DNA of 64,000 nucleotides from UBA7803 sp041395905 (GTDB lineage Bacteria; Pseudomonadota; Gammaproteobacteria; Pseudomonadales; Azotimanducaceae), in the NCBI GenBank assembly GCA_041395905.1, contig JAWKZP010000011.1:107784-171783 (forward strand). The letters are read 5' to 3'. The stretch's first letter is position 1. Each line of letters starts with the position of its first letter. This document shows positions 17,656-26,454 of the stretch, piece after piece. The notes under the pieces were generated by a model. It had not been told where the DNA came from. It saw only the letters and a list, made by a program, of their open reading frames with translations, and did not search any database. Position numbers and translations under genes: made by a program.

Positions 17656-18933
17656 TCAGCCGCCTGAGGCCGCGTCGGGCTGCGGCTGCAGGGACTCGTC
17701 GACCCGCCGCACCGACTTGGTGAACGCGTACAGCGCCAGCACCACCAGAACGAAGGTGACGCCCGCGGCCTCGAGCGCCGCGCCGATGCCGTGGTGCTCG
17801 GCGATGAGACTGATGGGGATCACGCCCAGCGGCATGAGTCCGTGAGACATCATGTCGATGCTCATGATGCGGCCGCGCATGTGCGGCGCAACGCGCAGCT
17901 GCAGCATGCCGCGATTGAGCGACATGCTCCAGGCCGAGACCCAGCCGATGCAGCCGATCACGAGCCCGGCCAGCCAGACCACGTGCGTCGCGCCGAAGCC
18001 GATGGTCAGCACACCCCAGGTGGCGGAGGCAGCGATCAGCGCCAGCCCCTTGTTGCGCATCTCGCCCATGGACGCCAGCATCAGCGAGCCGAGAATCGCG
18101 CCCATGCCCATGCACGACATCAGCAGCCCCAGATCCTCCGGGCCGCCGCCGAGAATGTCCGAGTTGAACGCCGGCAGCAGCGTGTTGAGGGGCATGCCGA
18201 ACAGAAACGGCACGATGGAAAGCATGATCAGACCCAGCACCGGCGGGTTCGACCAGACGTAACGCAGACCATCGGTGACGTCCGCCCATGGACTCTTGTC
18301 GTCGGGTGTCTTGACGTGGCCCGGCTTGCTCACCAGCAGCATGGTCGCCGCCGAGACGAAGTACAGCGTGGCGATCATGAAATACACGATGCCTACACCT
18401 CGGGTGGAGGAGGTATCGCCGTCCGCGACCCAGGCGATGAGAAAGCCTGCCAGGGCAGGGCCGAGAATCCGCGACAGGTTCCAGCTGGTGGTGTTCAGCG
18501 CCATGGCCGTAAAGATCAGCCGTTCAGGGATGAGCTCGGGCACGAAGGCCTGCCGCGCCGGCATGGACAACGCCAGGATCGACCCGTTGAAGAACCCGAA
18601 CCAGATGAAATCCCAGAAGCTGACGTGACCGGTGATGATGATGAGCCCGAGCACCACCGTCGCAGCGCAGTTGAGCGTCTGCGCCAGCACGATGATCCGC
18701 TTTTTCGGCATTCGGTCGGCTACCACGCCGCCCCACAGGGACAGCGCCACCTGGGGCAACATGAACGACAGAGTCACCCAGGCCAGATCCATCGCCGACG
18801 AGGTCAGCGTGTAGACCAGCCAGCCGCGCGCGATGATCTGCATGTTCATTGCAAACGACGAGCCCAGGCTGCCGAGCCACAGCCAGCGGAAATCGGGCAC
18901 GTGCAGGGCGCTGTAAATGTCGCGGGTGGCCAC
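17656..18933 (-). CDS. MFS transporter (MFS_3, enterobactin-exporter-like)
   Basis: A 425-residue major-facilitator protein with about 12 hydrophobic segments. The opening LHVPDFRWLWLGSLGSSFAMNMQ and the cytoplasmic loop GGVVADRMPKKRIIVLAQ are typical of the MFS_3/DUF894 group, which includes the EntS exporter. The C-terminus is short, soluble and Gln/Pro-rich. It is 111 bases upstream of the amidohydrolase on the same strand, so it could move the substrate or product of that enzyme. Direction of transport is not determinable. Confidence 0.85.
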   Translation of the reverse strand: MATRDIYSALHVPDFRWLWLGSLGSSFAMNMQIIARGWLVYTLTSSAMDLAWVTLSFMLPQVALSLWGGVVADRMPKKRIIVLAQTLNCAATVVLGLIIITGHVSFWDFIWFGFFNGSILALSMPARQAFVPELIPERLIFTAMALNTTSWNLSRILGPALAGFLIAWVADGDTSSTRGVGIVYFMIATLYFVSAATMLLVSKPGHVKTPDDKSPWADVTDGLRYVWSNPPVLGLIMLSIVPFLFGMPLNTLLPAFNSDILGGGPEDLGLLMSCMGMGAILGSLMLASMGEMRNKGLALIAASATWGVLTIGFGATHVVWLAGLVIGCIGWVSAWSMSLNRGMLQLRVAPHMRGRIMSIDMMSHGLMPLGVIPISLIAEHHGIGAALEAAGVTFVLVVLALYAFTKSVRRVDESLQPQPDAASGG

Positions 18934-19130
18934 GAGTCGTGCTGCTCCTCGAAAACGGGCCGGAGGGCGTAAAACGCCGGAAAACGCCGGAGTTTAGCAC
19001 GGCTTGCCGGCGCAGCCGCCAGGGCTGCCGCGGCGCGCGGCGTGCGGACGACATGCGCATTCCTGAGCGTTGAGGCGGCCCGAGGCGTCTGAAACAATGT
19101 TCCGGCTGCAGCTACCGGAAAGCGCCCCGT

Positions 19131-20450
19131 ATGGCCTGGGCCCTGAACCAACGGCAGAGCTTTGCCAACCGATCTACGCCCAGAGTCGCCAACCGCTGCC
19201 GCCTGCTCGTGCGGAGAGCACGGCATCGCCCGAGGCTGCTGTCGCTATTCCTGGTAGTCACGGCGGCGGTCGCCTGGCAGGCTGCCGCGGACGGCCATCA
19301 GGGCGTCGATCTCGGTACACGACCTCAGGCACTGGTGGCCGACATGGACGAGGGTGCTCTGAAGCAGGCCCTGCAGCAGTGCCGCAACGGCCCGTTCTTC
19401 CGCACCAGATTCTCCATCGGCCATCGCGGCGCGGCCCTGCGGTTCCCCGAGCACACGCGCGAGTCCTATCTGGCCGCGGCACGTCAGGGCGCCGGTATCA
19501 TCGAGTGCGACGTGACCTTCACCAGCGACCGCCAGCTGGTGTGTCGTCACTCCCAATGCGACCTGCACACCACCACCAACATCCTCGCCACCGACCTGGC
19601 ATCGAAGTGCACCCGGCCGTTCGCGCCCGCCGACCCCGCCACCGGCAAGCCCGCCGGCGCGCTGTGCTGCGCCAGCGACATCACGTTGGCGGAGTTCAGG
19701 CAGCTGTGCGGCCGTATGGACGTCAGCAACCCGAGAGCAACCAGTGTGGCCGAGTACCTCAGCGCCGCACCGGAGTCCACCGCAGACGCGGCCTGCGGCA
19801 CGCTCATGACCCACGCCGAGAGCATCAGTCTGTTCGACTCGCTCGGCGTGGACATGACCCCGGAGCTCAAGGCTCCTGAAGTTCCCATGCCGTTCGGCGG
19901 CGACTACACCCGCGAGCGCTATGCGCAGCAGATGATCGACGAGTACCGGACCGCCGGTATCGCACCGGCCAGAGTCTGGCCGCAATCGTTCGACCTCGCC
20001 GACGTGCTGTACTGGATCGGCAACGACCCGGCATTCGGCCGTCAGGCCGTGTATCTCGACGGCCGCTTCGACGACGGCTCCATGCTGCCGGGCCAGCCGG
20101 AGACGTTCGTACCTTCCATGGCGGCGCTGGCGAGCCAGGGCGTGAAGATCGTCGCCCCGCCCATGTGGGTGCTGGTGACTCTGGACGCGGACGGGCACAT
20201 CGTGCCCTCGGCGTACGCGAAGGCGGCCCGAGCCGCGGGGCTCGACATCATTACCTGGACCCTGGAGCGTTCCGGACTCCTGGGCAGCGGCGGCGGCTAC
20301 TACTACCAGAGCGTTGCCGACGCCATCGACAACGACGGTGATACCTACCGCATGCTGGACGTGCTGGCCCGCGACGTCGGCGTGATCGGCGTGTTCTCTG
20401 ACTGGCCCGCCACGGTCAGCTACTACGCGAGCTGCATGGGTCTGAAGTAA
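19131..20450 (+). CDS. Exported glycerophosphodiester phosphodiesterase
   Basis: A 439-residue GDPD-family enzyme. Residues 30-53 form a signal peptide. The TIM-barrel catalytic motifs are SIGHRGAALRFPEHT, then IIECDVTFTSD (the Glu-x-Asp metal ligands) and CRHSQCDLHTTTN (second histidine). Several cysteines between residues 160 and 230 suggest disulfides, consistent with a periplasmic location. It would hydrolyse glycerophosphodiesters to glycerol-3-phosphate and alcohol. ATG at 19131 has no clear ribosome site; a shorter start near the signal peptide is possible. Convergent with an MBL-fold gene. Confidence 0.88.
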   Translation: MAWALNQRQSFANRSTPRVANRCRLLVRRARHRPRLLSLFLVVTAAVAWQAAADGHQGVDLGTRPQALVADMDEGALKQALQQCRNGPFFRTRFSIGHRGAALRFPEHTRESYLAAARQGAGIIECDVTFTSDRQLVCRHSQCDLHTTTNILATDLASKCTRPFAPADPATGKPAGALCCASDITLAEFRQLCGRMDVSNPRATSVAEYLSAAPESTADAACGTLMTHAESISLFDSLGVDMTPELKAPEVPMPFGGDYTRERYAQQMIDEYRTAGIAPARVWPQSFDLADVLYWIGNDPAFGRQAVYLDGRFDDGSMLPGQPETFVPSMAALASQGVKIVAPPMWVLVTLDADGHIVPSAYAKAARAAGLDIITWTLERSGLLGSGGGYYYQSVADAIDNDGDTYRMLDVLARDVGVIGVFSDWPATVSYYASCMGLK

Positions 20451-20507
20451 GCGCCCTGCCCGGCATACCGGCTGGCGCCGTCGGCTTGCTTCGACTGCCG
20501 GCCCCGC

Positions 20508-21350
20508 TCAGTAATCGAGCCGGTAGGCACTGCCGTCGCGCACGATGCGCCCGGCGGTGGGCGCGGCGAAGTGGGTGCCGATCACCAGTACCGGGCGATC
20601 GGCATAGCGGTCGAGAAAACCGTGCCGGGTGGCGGCCGCTGCCGTCTGATCCCAGTCGGCCTCGCTGGACCAGTGCGGATGCGCGATCTGACAGGGATGA
20701 TGAATCATGTCTCCGGTGATCACCGCCTCCTCGCCGCGCGAGCTGATGTACACGCTGACGTGACCGGGGGTGTGGCCCGGGGTAGGCTCGAGCCAGACCT
20801 CGTCCGTGACGCGGTGATCGCTGGCGACCAGATCCGCGAGCCCGGCATCGAACACCGGCTGCACAGAATCCTCGATCACGGGCCCGTATTCCTGGGGCTC
20901 GTGGCGCCAGTGATGCCATTCCTGCTCGGCAAACAGATAGCGGGCATTCGCGAACGTGGGCTGCCAGCGGCCATCCACCAGGCGCGTGTTCCAGCCCACG
21001 TGGTCGACGTGCATGTGCGTGCACATCACGGCATCGATGCGCTCCGTGCTGAACCCGGCGGCCTGAAATCGTTGCAGAAAGTCGGTCTGCATGGCATTCC
21101 AGCGCGGATAGGTGCGCGGCTTGTCGTTGCCGATGCAGGTATCCACCAGCAGCGTCTGGCCCTGCGACTCCACCACCAGCGCGTGCACGCTGAGCACGAT
21201 GCGCCCGGAATCGTCGACGAAGGGCTTCAGCCAGGGCATCCCCGCGAGCACCTCCGGCGTGGCCTGCGGCAGCAGAAAAGGGCCCAGGGACGCCGTGGTC
21301 AGCTCCACGATCTGGGTCACGCGCACGTCACCGATCTGCCACTTCAGCAT
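20508..21350 (-). CDS. MBL-fold metallo-hydrolase (lactonase-like)
   Basis: A 280-residue metallo-beta-lactamase-fold enzyme. It has VMCTHMHVDHVGWN (HxHxDH), EPTPGHTPGHVSV (third His) and ITGDMIHHP (bridging Asp), a layout shared by lactonases and related hydrolases. ATG at 21350 is chosen because MLKWQIGDVRVTQI is the family-like beginning; an upstream start lacks conserved sequence. Cytoplasmic by absence of a signal peptide. It is divergent from the crotonase gene, 80 bases apart. Substrate not determinable. Confidence 0.85.
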   Translation of the reverse strand: MLKWQIGDVRVTQIVELTTASLGPFLLPQATPEVLAGMPWLKPFVDDSGRIVLSVHALVVESQGQTLLVDTCIGNDKPRTYPRWNAMQTDFLQRFQAAGFSTERIDAVMCTHMHVDHVGWNTRLVDGRWQPTFANARYLFAEQEWHHWRHEPQEYGPVIEDSVQPVFDAGLADLVASDHRVTDEVWLEPTPGHTPGHVSVYISSRGEEAVITGDMIHHPCQIAHPHWSSEADWDQTAAAATRHGFLDRYADRPVLVIGTHFAAPTAGRIVRDGSAYRLDY

Positions 21351-21430
21351 GCTCCGCCCTCCTCTGCTCCGGGCCAGCGTTGCAAATCGCCCCGCCTTGG
21401 TCAAACATCATCCGCCGGGGAGGAGTCATC

Positions 21431-22207
21431 ATGAGCGATCTGAACATCGAGCATCACGGTCACGTTGCGCTGGTCGAAATCTGCCGTCCGCCCAACAACT
21501 TCTTCGATACGCGCCTGATCAACGAGATTGCGGACGCGTTCGAAGCCGCCGATCGGGACCCGGGCATCCGCGCGCTGGTGCTGGCGTCCCAGGGCAAGCA
21601 CTTCTGTGCCGGCGCCAACTTCGGTGACAGCGGCCAGCAGGAGGAGCGGCGCGAGCGCCGTCTCGAGGACGGCAATCCGCTGTACGCCGCCGGAGTCCGG
21701 TTGTTCGCCTGCAGAAAACCTGTGATCGGTGCGATTCAGGGCGCTGCAGTGGGCGGCGGTTTCGGCCTGGCGCTGATGCCCGACTTCCGCGTGGTCTGCC
21801 CAGAAGCACGTTTCACGGCAAATTTCGTGAAGCTCGGGTTCCATCCGGGGTTCGGGCTGACCTACACCCTGCCCCGCCTCATCGGTCAGCAACGCGCCGC
21901 CCTGATGTTCATGACCGGCCGCCGCATCGATGGCGAGACCGCGTACGACTGGGGAATGGCCGACGTGCTCACCAGCGCCGCCACGCTGCGTGACGCGGCC
22001 ATGGCGCTGGCCGGCGAGATCGCCGAGAACGCGCCCCTGGCCGTGGCATCGGTGCGCGCCACGCTGCGCGCGGGCATCGCCGATGCCATCAAACGCCAGA
22101 CCGATCACGAGTTCGCCGAGCAGTTCCGCCTGCAGCAGACCGAGGACCACAGGGAAGGCGTGCGCGCCGTGGCGGAGCGGCGGCCGGGCAATTTCAAGGG
22201 GCGCTGA
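21431..22207 (+). CDS. Enoyl-CoA hydratase/isomerase (crotonase) family protein lacking catalytic glutamates
   Basis: A 258-residue crotonase with the CoA/oxyanion motifs GKHFCAGANFGD and GAAVGGGFGLALMPDF. The two catalytic glutamates of mitochondrial hydratase (in GGGCE and QPE) are replaced by Gly (GGGFGLAL) and Phe (FTANFVKLG), so it is unlikely to be a standard hydratase. Isomerase, thioesterase-like or other crotonase chemistry is possible. GGGGAGGAG precedes ATG 21431. The ceramidase-like lipoprotein gene begins four bases after its stop, suggesting co-transcription. Confidence 0.85.
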   Translation: MSDLNIEHHGHVALVEICRPPNNFFDTRLINEIADAFEAADRDPGIRALVLASQGKHFCAGANFGDSGQQEERRERRLEDGNPLYAAGVRLFACRKPVIGAIQGAAVGGGFGLALMPDFRVVCPEARFTANFVKLGFHPGFGLTYTLPRLIGQQRAALMFMTGRRIDGETAYDWGMADVLTSAATLRDAAMALAGEIAENAPLAVASVRATLRAGIADAIKRQTDHEFAEQFRLQQTEDHREGVRAVAERRPGNFKGR

Positions 22208-22211
22208 TCCG

Positions 22212-23516
22212 ATGCGCGGCTGCGGTTTCCTGGCGCTCGCGGTACTCATGCTGTTGCTGGGCGGTTGCGGCGCCCCAACCACGAGCGAGCGCAATGAAGG
22301 CGCCGCGGCGGATCATGGCGGCGTGCAGCTCCTGGCCGGAGCATCCTCCACCATCGTATCGCCGGCGCCGGGGGCGTTCATTGCCGGCGATGCGCGCAAT
22401 CGGCGCTTCACCGGCGAACACGACCCGCTGTTCGCACGCGCCGTCGTCGTCAGCGACGGAGCTTCGGCAGTGGCGCTGGTCACGGTGGACAACATCGGCC
22501 TGGTCCACCCGGACATCGATGCGATCCGGCGCCGCGCTGCGGAGCTGGCCGCAGCCCTTGCCCCGCACACCGGGCTGCCCGCAGAACGAATCGTCGTCAG
22601 CTCGACGCACAGCCATTCCGGCCCGGACGTGGTCGGGCTGTGGGGCGCAGACGAGCTGACCAGCGGGCGCGACCCGGTATACATGGCGCGATTGATCGAG
22701 TCCACGGCGCAGCAGGTGGCCGCCGCCGCCGCGATGCTGCGGCCCGTGACCATGCGCGTCGCCAGCGGCGAGCCCAGCCTGGACTGGGTGCACAACGTGA
22801 CCGAGCCCGGCCTGCTGGACCGCGAGATGACCGTCGCACAGTTCGTCGACGGCAACGGCACCACGGTCGCGACGCTCACCAACTTCGCCTGTCACCCCAC
22901 GGTAATGGACGCGGTGTCGGATCAGATCTCCAGCGACTACGTCGCCGGCTTTTACCGGATGATGGGTGAGGTGCTGCCGGGGGAACACCTGTTTCTGCAG
23001 GGCGCCATAGGCGGTTGGGTGCAGCCGGACAAGACCGGGCGCAGCTTCGCGCTTGCTGATCGCTATGGCGCCGACGTGGCGCGCGCAGCGCTGTCACTGC
23101 TGGCGCAAGCCGAGCAGGAATCGGACCCCGGAATCCGCTTTGCCAGCCGGCAGTTCGACATTCCCCTGCACAATCCGGGGTTCGCGGCGCTGCTCGACGC
23201 CGGCGTGGTGCAGCGCCCACGATACGACGGCGCCATCCGTACGGAAAGCGCCTGGTTCGCCATTGGCGAAACCCAGTTCGTCACCCACCCGGGGGAGACC
23301 TCGCCGGCGTACTCGCTGCAGTCGCGGGCGCGCATGAGCGCCCGCCACAGCTTCGTGCTGGGGCTCGGACTGGATGCGCTGGGCTACATCCTCAAACCGG
23401 ACTACTTTGCGGCCGACGCGAGCTACCCTTCGCGCGAATACCTCACCGCGACTTCCGTCGGCCCCGAGGCGGCGCCGCGCCTGATGCGCACGCTCGAGGC
23501 CCTGATTCCCCGCTAG
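22212..23516 (+). CDS. Neutral/alkaline ceramidase-like lipoprotein
   Basis: A 434-residue exported protein with a lipobox (LLLGGCGAP; acylated Cys near residue 19) and a neutral/alkaline non-lysosomal ceramidase-type N-terminal domain. SSTHSHSGPD supplies the His-rich zinc site and TNFACHPTVM a further conserved His. It is shorter than full-length bacterial ceramidases (about 650 aa) because the C-terminal Ig-like domain is absent. Predicted lipid-anchored envelope amidase; the substrate may be a sphingolipid-like or other N-acyl lipid. Start is ATG 22212, four bases after the crotonase stop. Confidence 0.82.
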   Translation: MRGCGFLALAVLMLLLGGCGAPTTSERNEGAAADHGGVQLLAGASSTIVSPAPGAFIAGDARNRRFTGEHDPLFARAVVVSDGASAVALVTVDNIGLVHPDIDAIRRRAAELAAALAPHTGLPAERIVVSSTHSHSGPDVVGLWGADELTSGRDPVYMARLIESTAQQVAAAAAMLRPVTMRVASGEPSLDWVHNVTEPGLLDREMTVAQFVDGNGTTVATLTNFACHPTVMDAVSDQISSDYVAGFYRMMGEVLPGEHLFLQGAIGGWVQPDKTGRSFALADRYGADVARAALSLLAQAEQESDPGIRFASRQFDIPLHNPGFAALLDAGVVQRPRYDGAIRTESAWFAIGETQFVTHPGETSPAYSLQSRARMSARHSFVLGLGLDALGYILKPDYFAADASYPSREYLTATSVGPEAAPRLMRTLEALIPR

Positions 23517-23517
23517 C

Positions 23518-23545
23518 GGGCCGGTCCCTCACCCGGAACCGGCCC
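23518..23545. terminator. Candidate bidirectional terminator hairpin
   Basis: Perfect 8-bp GC-rich stem (GGGCCGGT / ACCGGCCC) with a 12-base loop, between the convergent ceramidase-like and outer-membrane-protein genes. No T-run follows on either strand, so intrinsic termination would be weak. Confidence 0.4.
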
Positions 23546-23576
23546 GGGAGCCCGTAGCTTCAGTTCAAGGCCACCC

Positions 23577-24158
23577 TCAGAACTGGATGGTGGCGCCGAC
23601 GGAGAACATGTACAGGTCGTCCACGTCGCTGATGTCGAAGCGTTCGATCTCGGCACGGATTGCAAAGTGCTCCAGATCCAGCGCCGCGCCGACGCCGTAG
23701 GCGAGATCCTCGCCGTCGTCGTTCAGGTTGATGGAATTCACGCCGTCGCTGACGTCCGCGTCGACGTTCCAGGAGACCATGCCCACCTTGGCAAACAGAT
23801 CGATCAGGGGCAGCGGCAACGTCCCGACCAGAAAGGCGTCCCAGCCATCGGTGGACGCATCGATGGTGGCACCCAGGGCGTTGTCGCTGACGTCGCCCAG
23901 ATCCACGTAGCCGGCCTCCACGCCGAGCCAGGGTAGAAACTGGTAGCCGGCGAACAGCTTCCAGCCCATGTCCGAATCGTCCACCTTGATCTTCTGGAAA
24001 CCCTCGCCCACGTCTACATTCTCGGAGGCCGAAAACGTCGTGTAGCCGAGACTGCCGCCCAGGTACAGGCCGGTATTCTCATCAGCCGCCGCGGAACCAG
24101 CGCCCGCCGCCGCCAGAACACCCGAAACCAGCACGGGAACCCATTTTCTGCTGAACAT
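23577..24158 (-). CDS. Small outer membrane beta-barrel protein (OmpW/OmpA-like, porin family)
   Basis: A 193-residue protein with a signal peptide ending AGSAAA, then an eight-strand-like barrel. It starts LYLGGSLGYTTFSASEN, has alternating strands such as WKLFAGYQFLPWLGVEAGYVDLG, and ends with aromatic SVGATIQF, the usual C-terminal BAM signal ending in Phe. Resembles the OMP_b-brl family. ATG 24158 follows GGAGGGTCATC. Ligand or function unknown. It lies downstream of an MFS symporter gene on the same strand. Confidence 0.85.
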   Translation of the reverse strand: MFSRKWVPVLVSGVLAAAGAGSAAADENTGLYLGGSLGYTTFSASENVDVGEGFQKIKVDDSDMGWKLFAGYQFLPWLGVEAGYVDLGDVSDNALGATIDASTDGWDAFLVGTLPLPLIDLFAKVGMVSWNVDADVSDGVNSINLNDDGEDLAYGVGAALDLEHFAIRAEIERFDISDVDDLYMFSVGATIQF

Positions 24159-24236
24159 GATGACCCTCCAGGTCGTTGAGCGAGCGCAATCTACCCGGGC
24201 GGATGACGGGCGGCACTACGGGCTTGCCGCAGCCTG

Positions 24237-25631
24237 TCAGCCCGAGGTGCCGTTGCGCTCGTCGAGGGTCCTGCGGATACCGGCATAGGCGATCTCGTCG
24301 AGCTTGAAGCGGCTGAACAGGATCGCCCCGATCACGTAGCAGACCAGAGGGAAGAGGCCGTAGAGGGTAACCATGGCGAGTTTCACGGTCATGGTCTGCT
24401 CCTGATTCGGCTCGAATCCGGAAAACTGCAGCACGAAGCCGGTGAGCAGCAGCATGGCACCGGTGGCGCCTTTGTAGACGAAATTCCAGGCAGCGAAGTA
24501 CGAGCCTTCTTTTCGCTCGCCGGTGGTGTACTCGTCGTAATCGATGACGTCACCCTGCACCGACGGCGAGATCGTACCGCCGCAACCGGCGGCAAGGCCC
24601 GCAAAAGCCGCGGCGATGCAGATGTAGACGATCTTGATGGTGAGATCCGGGATGAACGCCAGCGCGAACATCGAACCGAACGAGAAGCCGGTGAGCAGCA
24701 TGGAGAACATCCACAGGCGCACTTTGCCGAAGCGCCGCGACAGCGGCAGCCACAACGGCACCGAGAACGTCGACGGAACCATGTAGCAGAGAATGAACAG
24801 CGGCGCCAGGTGCGGCGCACCAACGACGTACTGCGCCACGTACAGCGTCAGCACGCCGATGGCTGCGCTGCCGACGTTCTCGATGAACGTGACGATGATC
24901 AGCAGCCGCGCGTGCGGGTTGCGCCAGACGTCGGCGAACGCCTGGAAGGGGTTTTCGTTCACCCGGCCCTGGTAGTCGGAGCGCTCTCGCAGCTGCGTGG
25001 AGGCGAACAGGATCAGCGCGCTCATCACCACGGCCGCGAACAGCGCCAGCTGCAGCGCCAGGTCACGAACCGCCGTGACGCTCTCCTGCTCCGCGCGGAT
25101 GAGCAGATAGAAACTGATCAGCGAAAGTATCGAGCCGAAGGTGTAGAACGCATGGCGGATGCCGAACAGCCGGCTGCGCTCGTGATAGCTGGCCGAGAGC
25201 TCGGCTCCGAGCGACAGGTGCGGCACGAAGAACACGGTCATTGCCGAGTAGAACCCGATGATGGCAACGGCCATCCAGGCGACCAGCGCGCCATCCTCGA
25301 GGGCGCGCGGCGGCGCGAACACCATGATGAACGCCGCAGCAATGGGTACGACGCTGGCGGCAAGCCAGGTGCGGCGACGCCCGAAGCGGCTCCTGGTGCG
25401 ATCCGAGAGGTAGCCCACCAGCGGATCCGAGATGGCATCCCAGATGCGCGAGGCGCTGAATATCAGGCCCATCACCGCCGGGGCGATCAGCAGCACGTCG
25501 GTCGAGAACTTCATGACGTAGAGGCCGAGCAGCAGGTACATGTACCCGGCGCCGACGCCCGGTGCGCCGTAGGCAAGCACCGTGCGCCAGCCGACGCGCT
25601 GCCCCGGAGGATCGATGATGGACTCGCTCAA
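24237..25631 (-). CDS. GPH-family (MelB-like) MFS cation symporter
   Basis: A 464-residue polytopic transporter of the glycoside-pentoside-hexuronide:cation family. MelB-like features include FSASRIWDAISDPLVGYLSDRTRSRFGRR in loop 2-3 and YDEYTTGERKEGSYFAAWNF in the second half. Despite the family name, many members beside lipid-catabolic genes probably move non-sugar substrates. It lies 46 bases after two SDR genes, so the three are probably one transcript. Substrate unknown. Confidence 0.9.
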   Translation of the reverse strand: MSESIIDPPGQRVGWRTVLAYGAPGVGAGYMYLLLGLYVMKFSTDVLLIAPAVMGLIFSASRIWDAISDPLVGYLSDRTRSRFGRRRTWLAASVVPIAAAFIMVFAPPRALEDGALVAWMAVAIIGFYSAMTVFFVPHLSLGAELSASYHERSRLFGIRHAFYTFGSILSLISFYLLIRAEQESVTAVRDLALQLALFAAVVMSALILFASTQLRERSDYQGRVNENPFQAFADVWRNPHARLLIIVTFIENVGSAAIGVLTLYVAQYVVGAPHLAPLFILCYMVPSTFSVPLWLPLSRRFGKVRLWMFSMLLTGFSFGSMFALAFIPDLTIKIVYICIAAAFAGLAAGCGGTISPSVQGDVIDYDEYTTGERKEGSYFAAWNFVYKGATGAMLLLTGFVLQFSGFEPNQEQTMTVKLAMVTLYGLFPLVCYVIGAILFSRFKLDEIAYAGIRRTLDERNGTSG

Positions 25632-25677
25632 GCTGAATTCTCCGCCGACTGCGACGAGGGTCCGAGGGAGCTGACGT

Positions 25678-26454
25678 TCAGGCGTTGCGTATGGTCAACC
25701 CGCCATCCACCGGCAACGCGACGCCGGTCGTGAAAGCAGCCGCCGGCAGCACCAGCGACAAAGTCATGTGGGCCACCTCTTCAGGATCCGCATAGCGCTT
25801 GAGCGCGACCCGGCGACGCGCAAACTCCTGCTTTGCCTGATCCGGAATGCCGGCCGTCATACCCGTATGAATGGGTCCCGGGCAGATGCAGTTCACGGTG
25901 ATACCCTCGCTGCCGAGCTCCACGGCAAGGGACCGGGTCAGGCCGATGACGCCGGTTTTGGCGGCGGTGTAGGGGCTGCCGTACTTGGTGGCGCCCAGAC
26001 CTTCCGTAGAAGCGATGTTGACGATCCGCGGATGCTCGGCCTTGCGCAGCCAGGGCAGCGCGGCACGGATCGTACGCGTGTGCGCAGTGAGCAGGATCGC
26101 CAGCGATCTGTCCCAGGCCGCCTCGTAGTCGTCGCTGTCGATGGGCGCGAACAGCGAGATGCCGGCATTGTTCACCAGAATGTCTATGCCGCCGAAATGA
26201 TCCGCCACTTCCGCGAACGTTTCGTTGATGGCTTCGCGGTCGCCGAGGTCGAGCGCCCAGTCCTTGACCGCGCAGCCGGCGGCGTCAATCTCAGTTGCCA
26301 CCCTGTTCAGCGGCTCGGCGTTCACGTCCATGATCGCCACCTTGGCACCCTCGTCGGCAAACAGGCGCGCGGTGGCCCGCCCCATGCCGCTGGCGGCGCC
26401 GGTCACGATCGCCACCTTGCCTTCGATGGAGCGGGACAACCTGCTCAGCTTCAT
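25678..26454 (-). CDS. SDR family oxidoreductase
   Basis: A 258-residue short-chain dehydrogenase with TGAASGMGRATARLFADEGA, IMDVNAE (acidic end of strand 2, favouring NAD(H)), NNAGISL, Ser in IASTEG and YTAAK. The C-terminus GVALPVDGGLTIR is standard. ATG overlaps the previous SDR stop as ATGA, so the pair is probably translationally coupled and may act in sequence or as a heteromer on the same substrate. Confidence 0.9.
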   Translation of the reverse strand: MKLSRLSRSIEGKVAIVTGAASGMGRATARLFADEGAKVAIMDVNAEPLNRVATEIDAAGCAVKDWALDLGDREAINETFAEVADHFGGIDILVNNAGISLFAPIDSDDYEAAWDRSLAILLTAHTRTIRAALPWLRKAEHPRIVNIASTEGLGATKYGSPYTAAKTGVIGLTRSLAVELGSEGITVNCICPGPIHTGMTAGIPDQAKQEFARRRVALKRYADPEEVAHMTLSLVLPAAAFTTGVALPVDGGLTIRNA

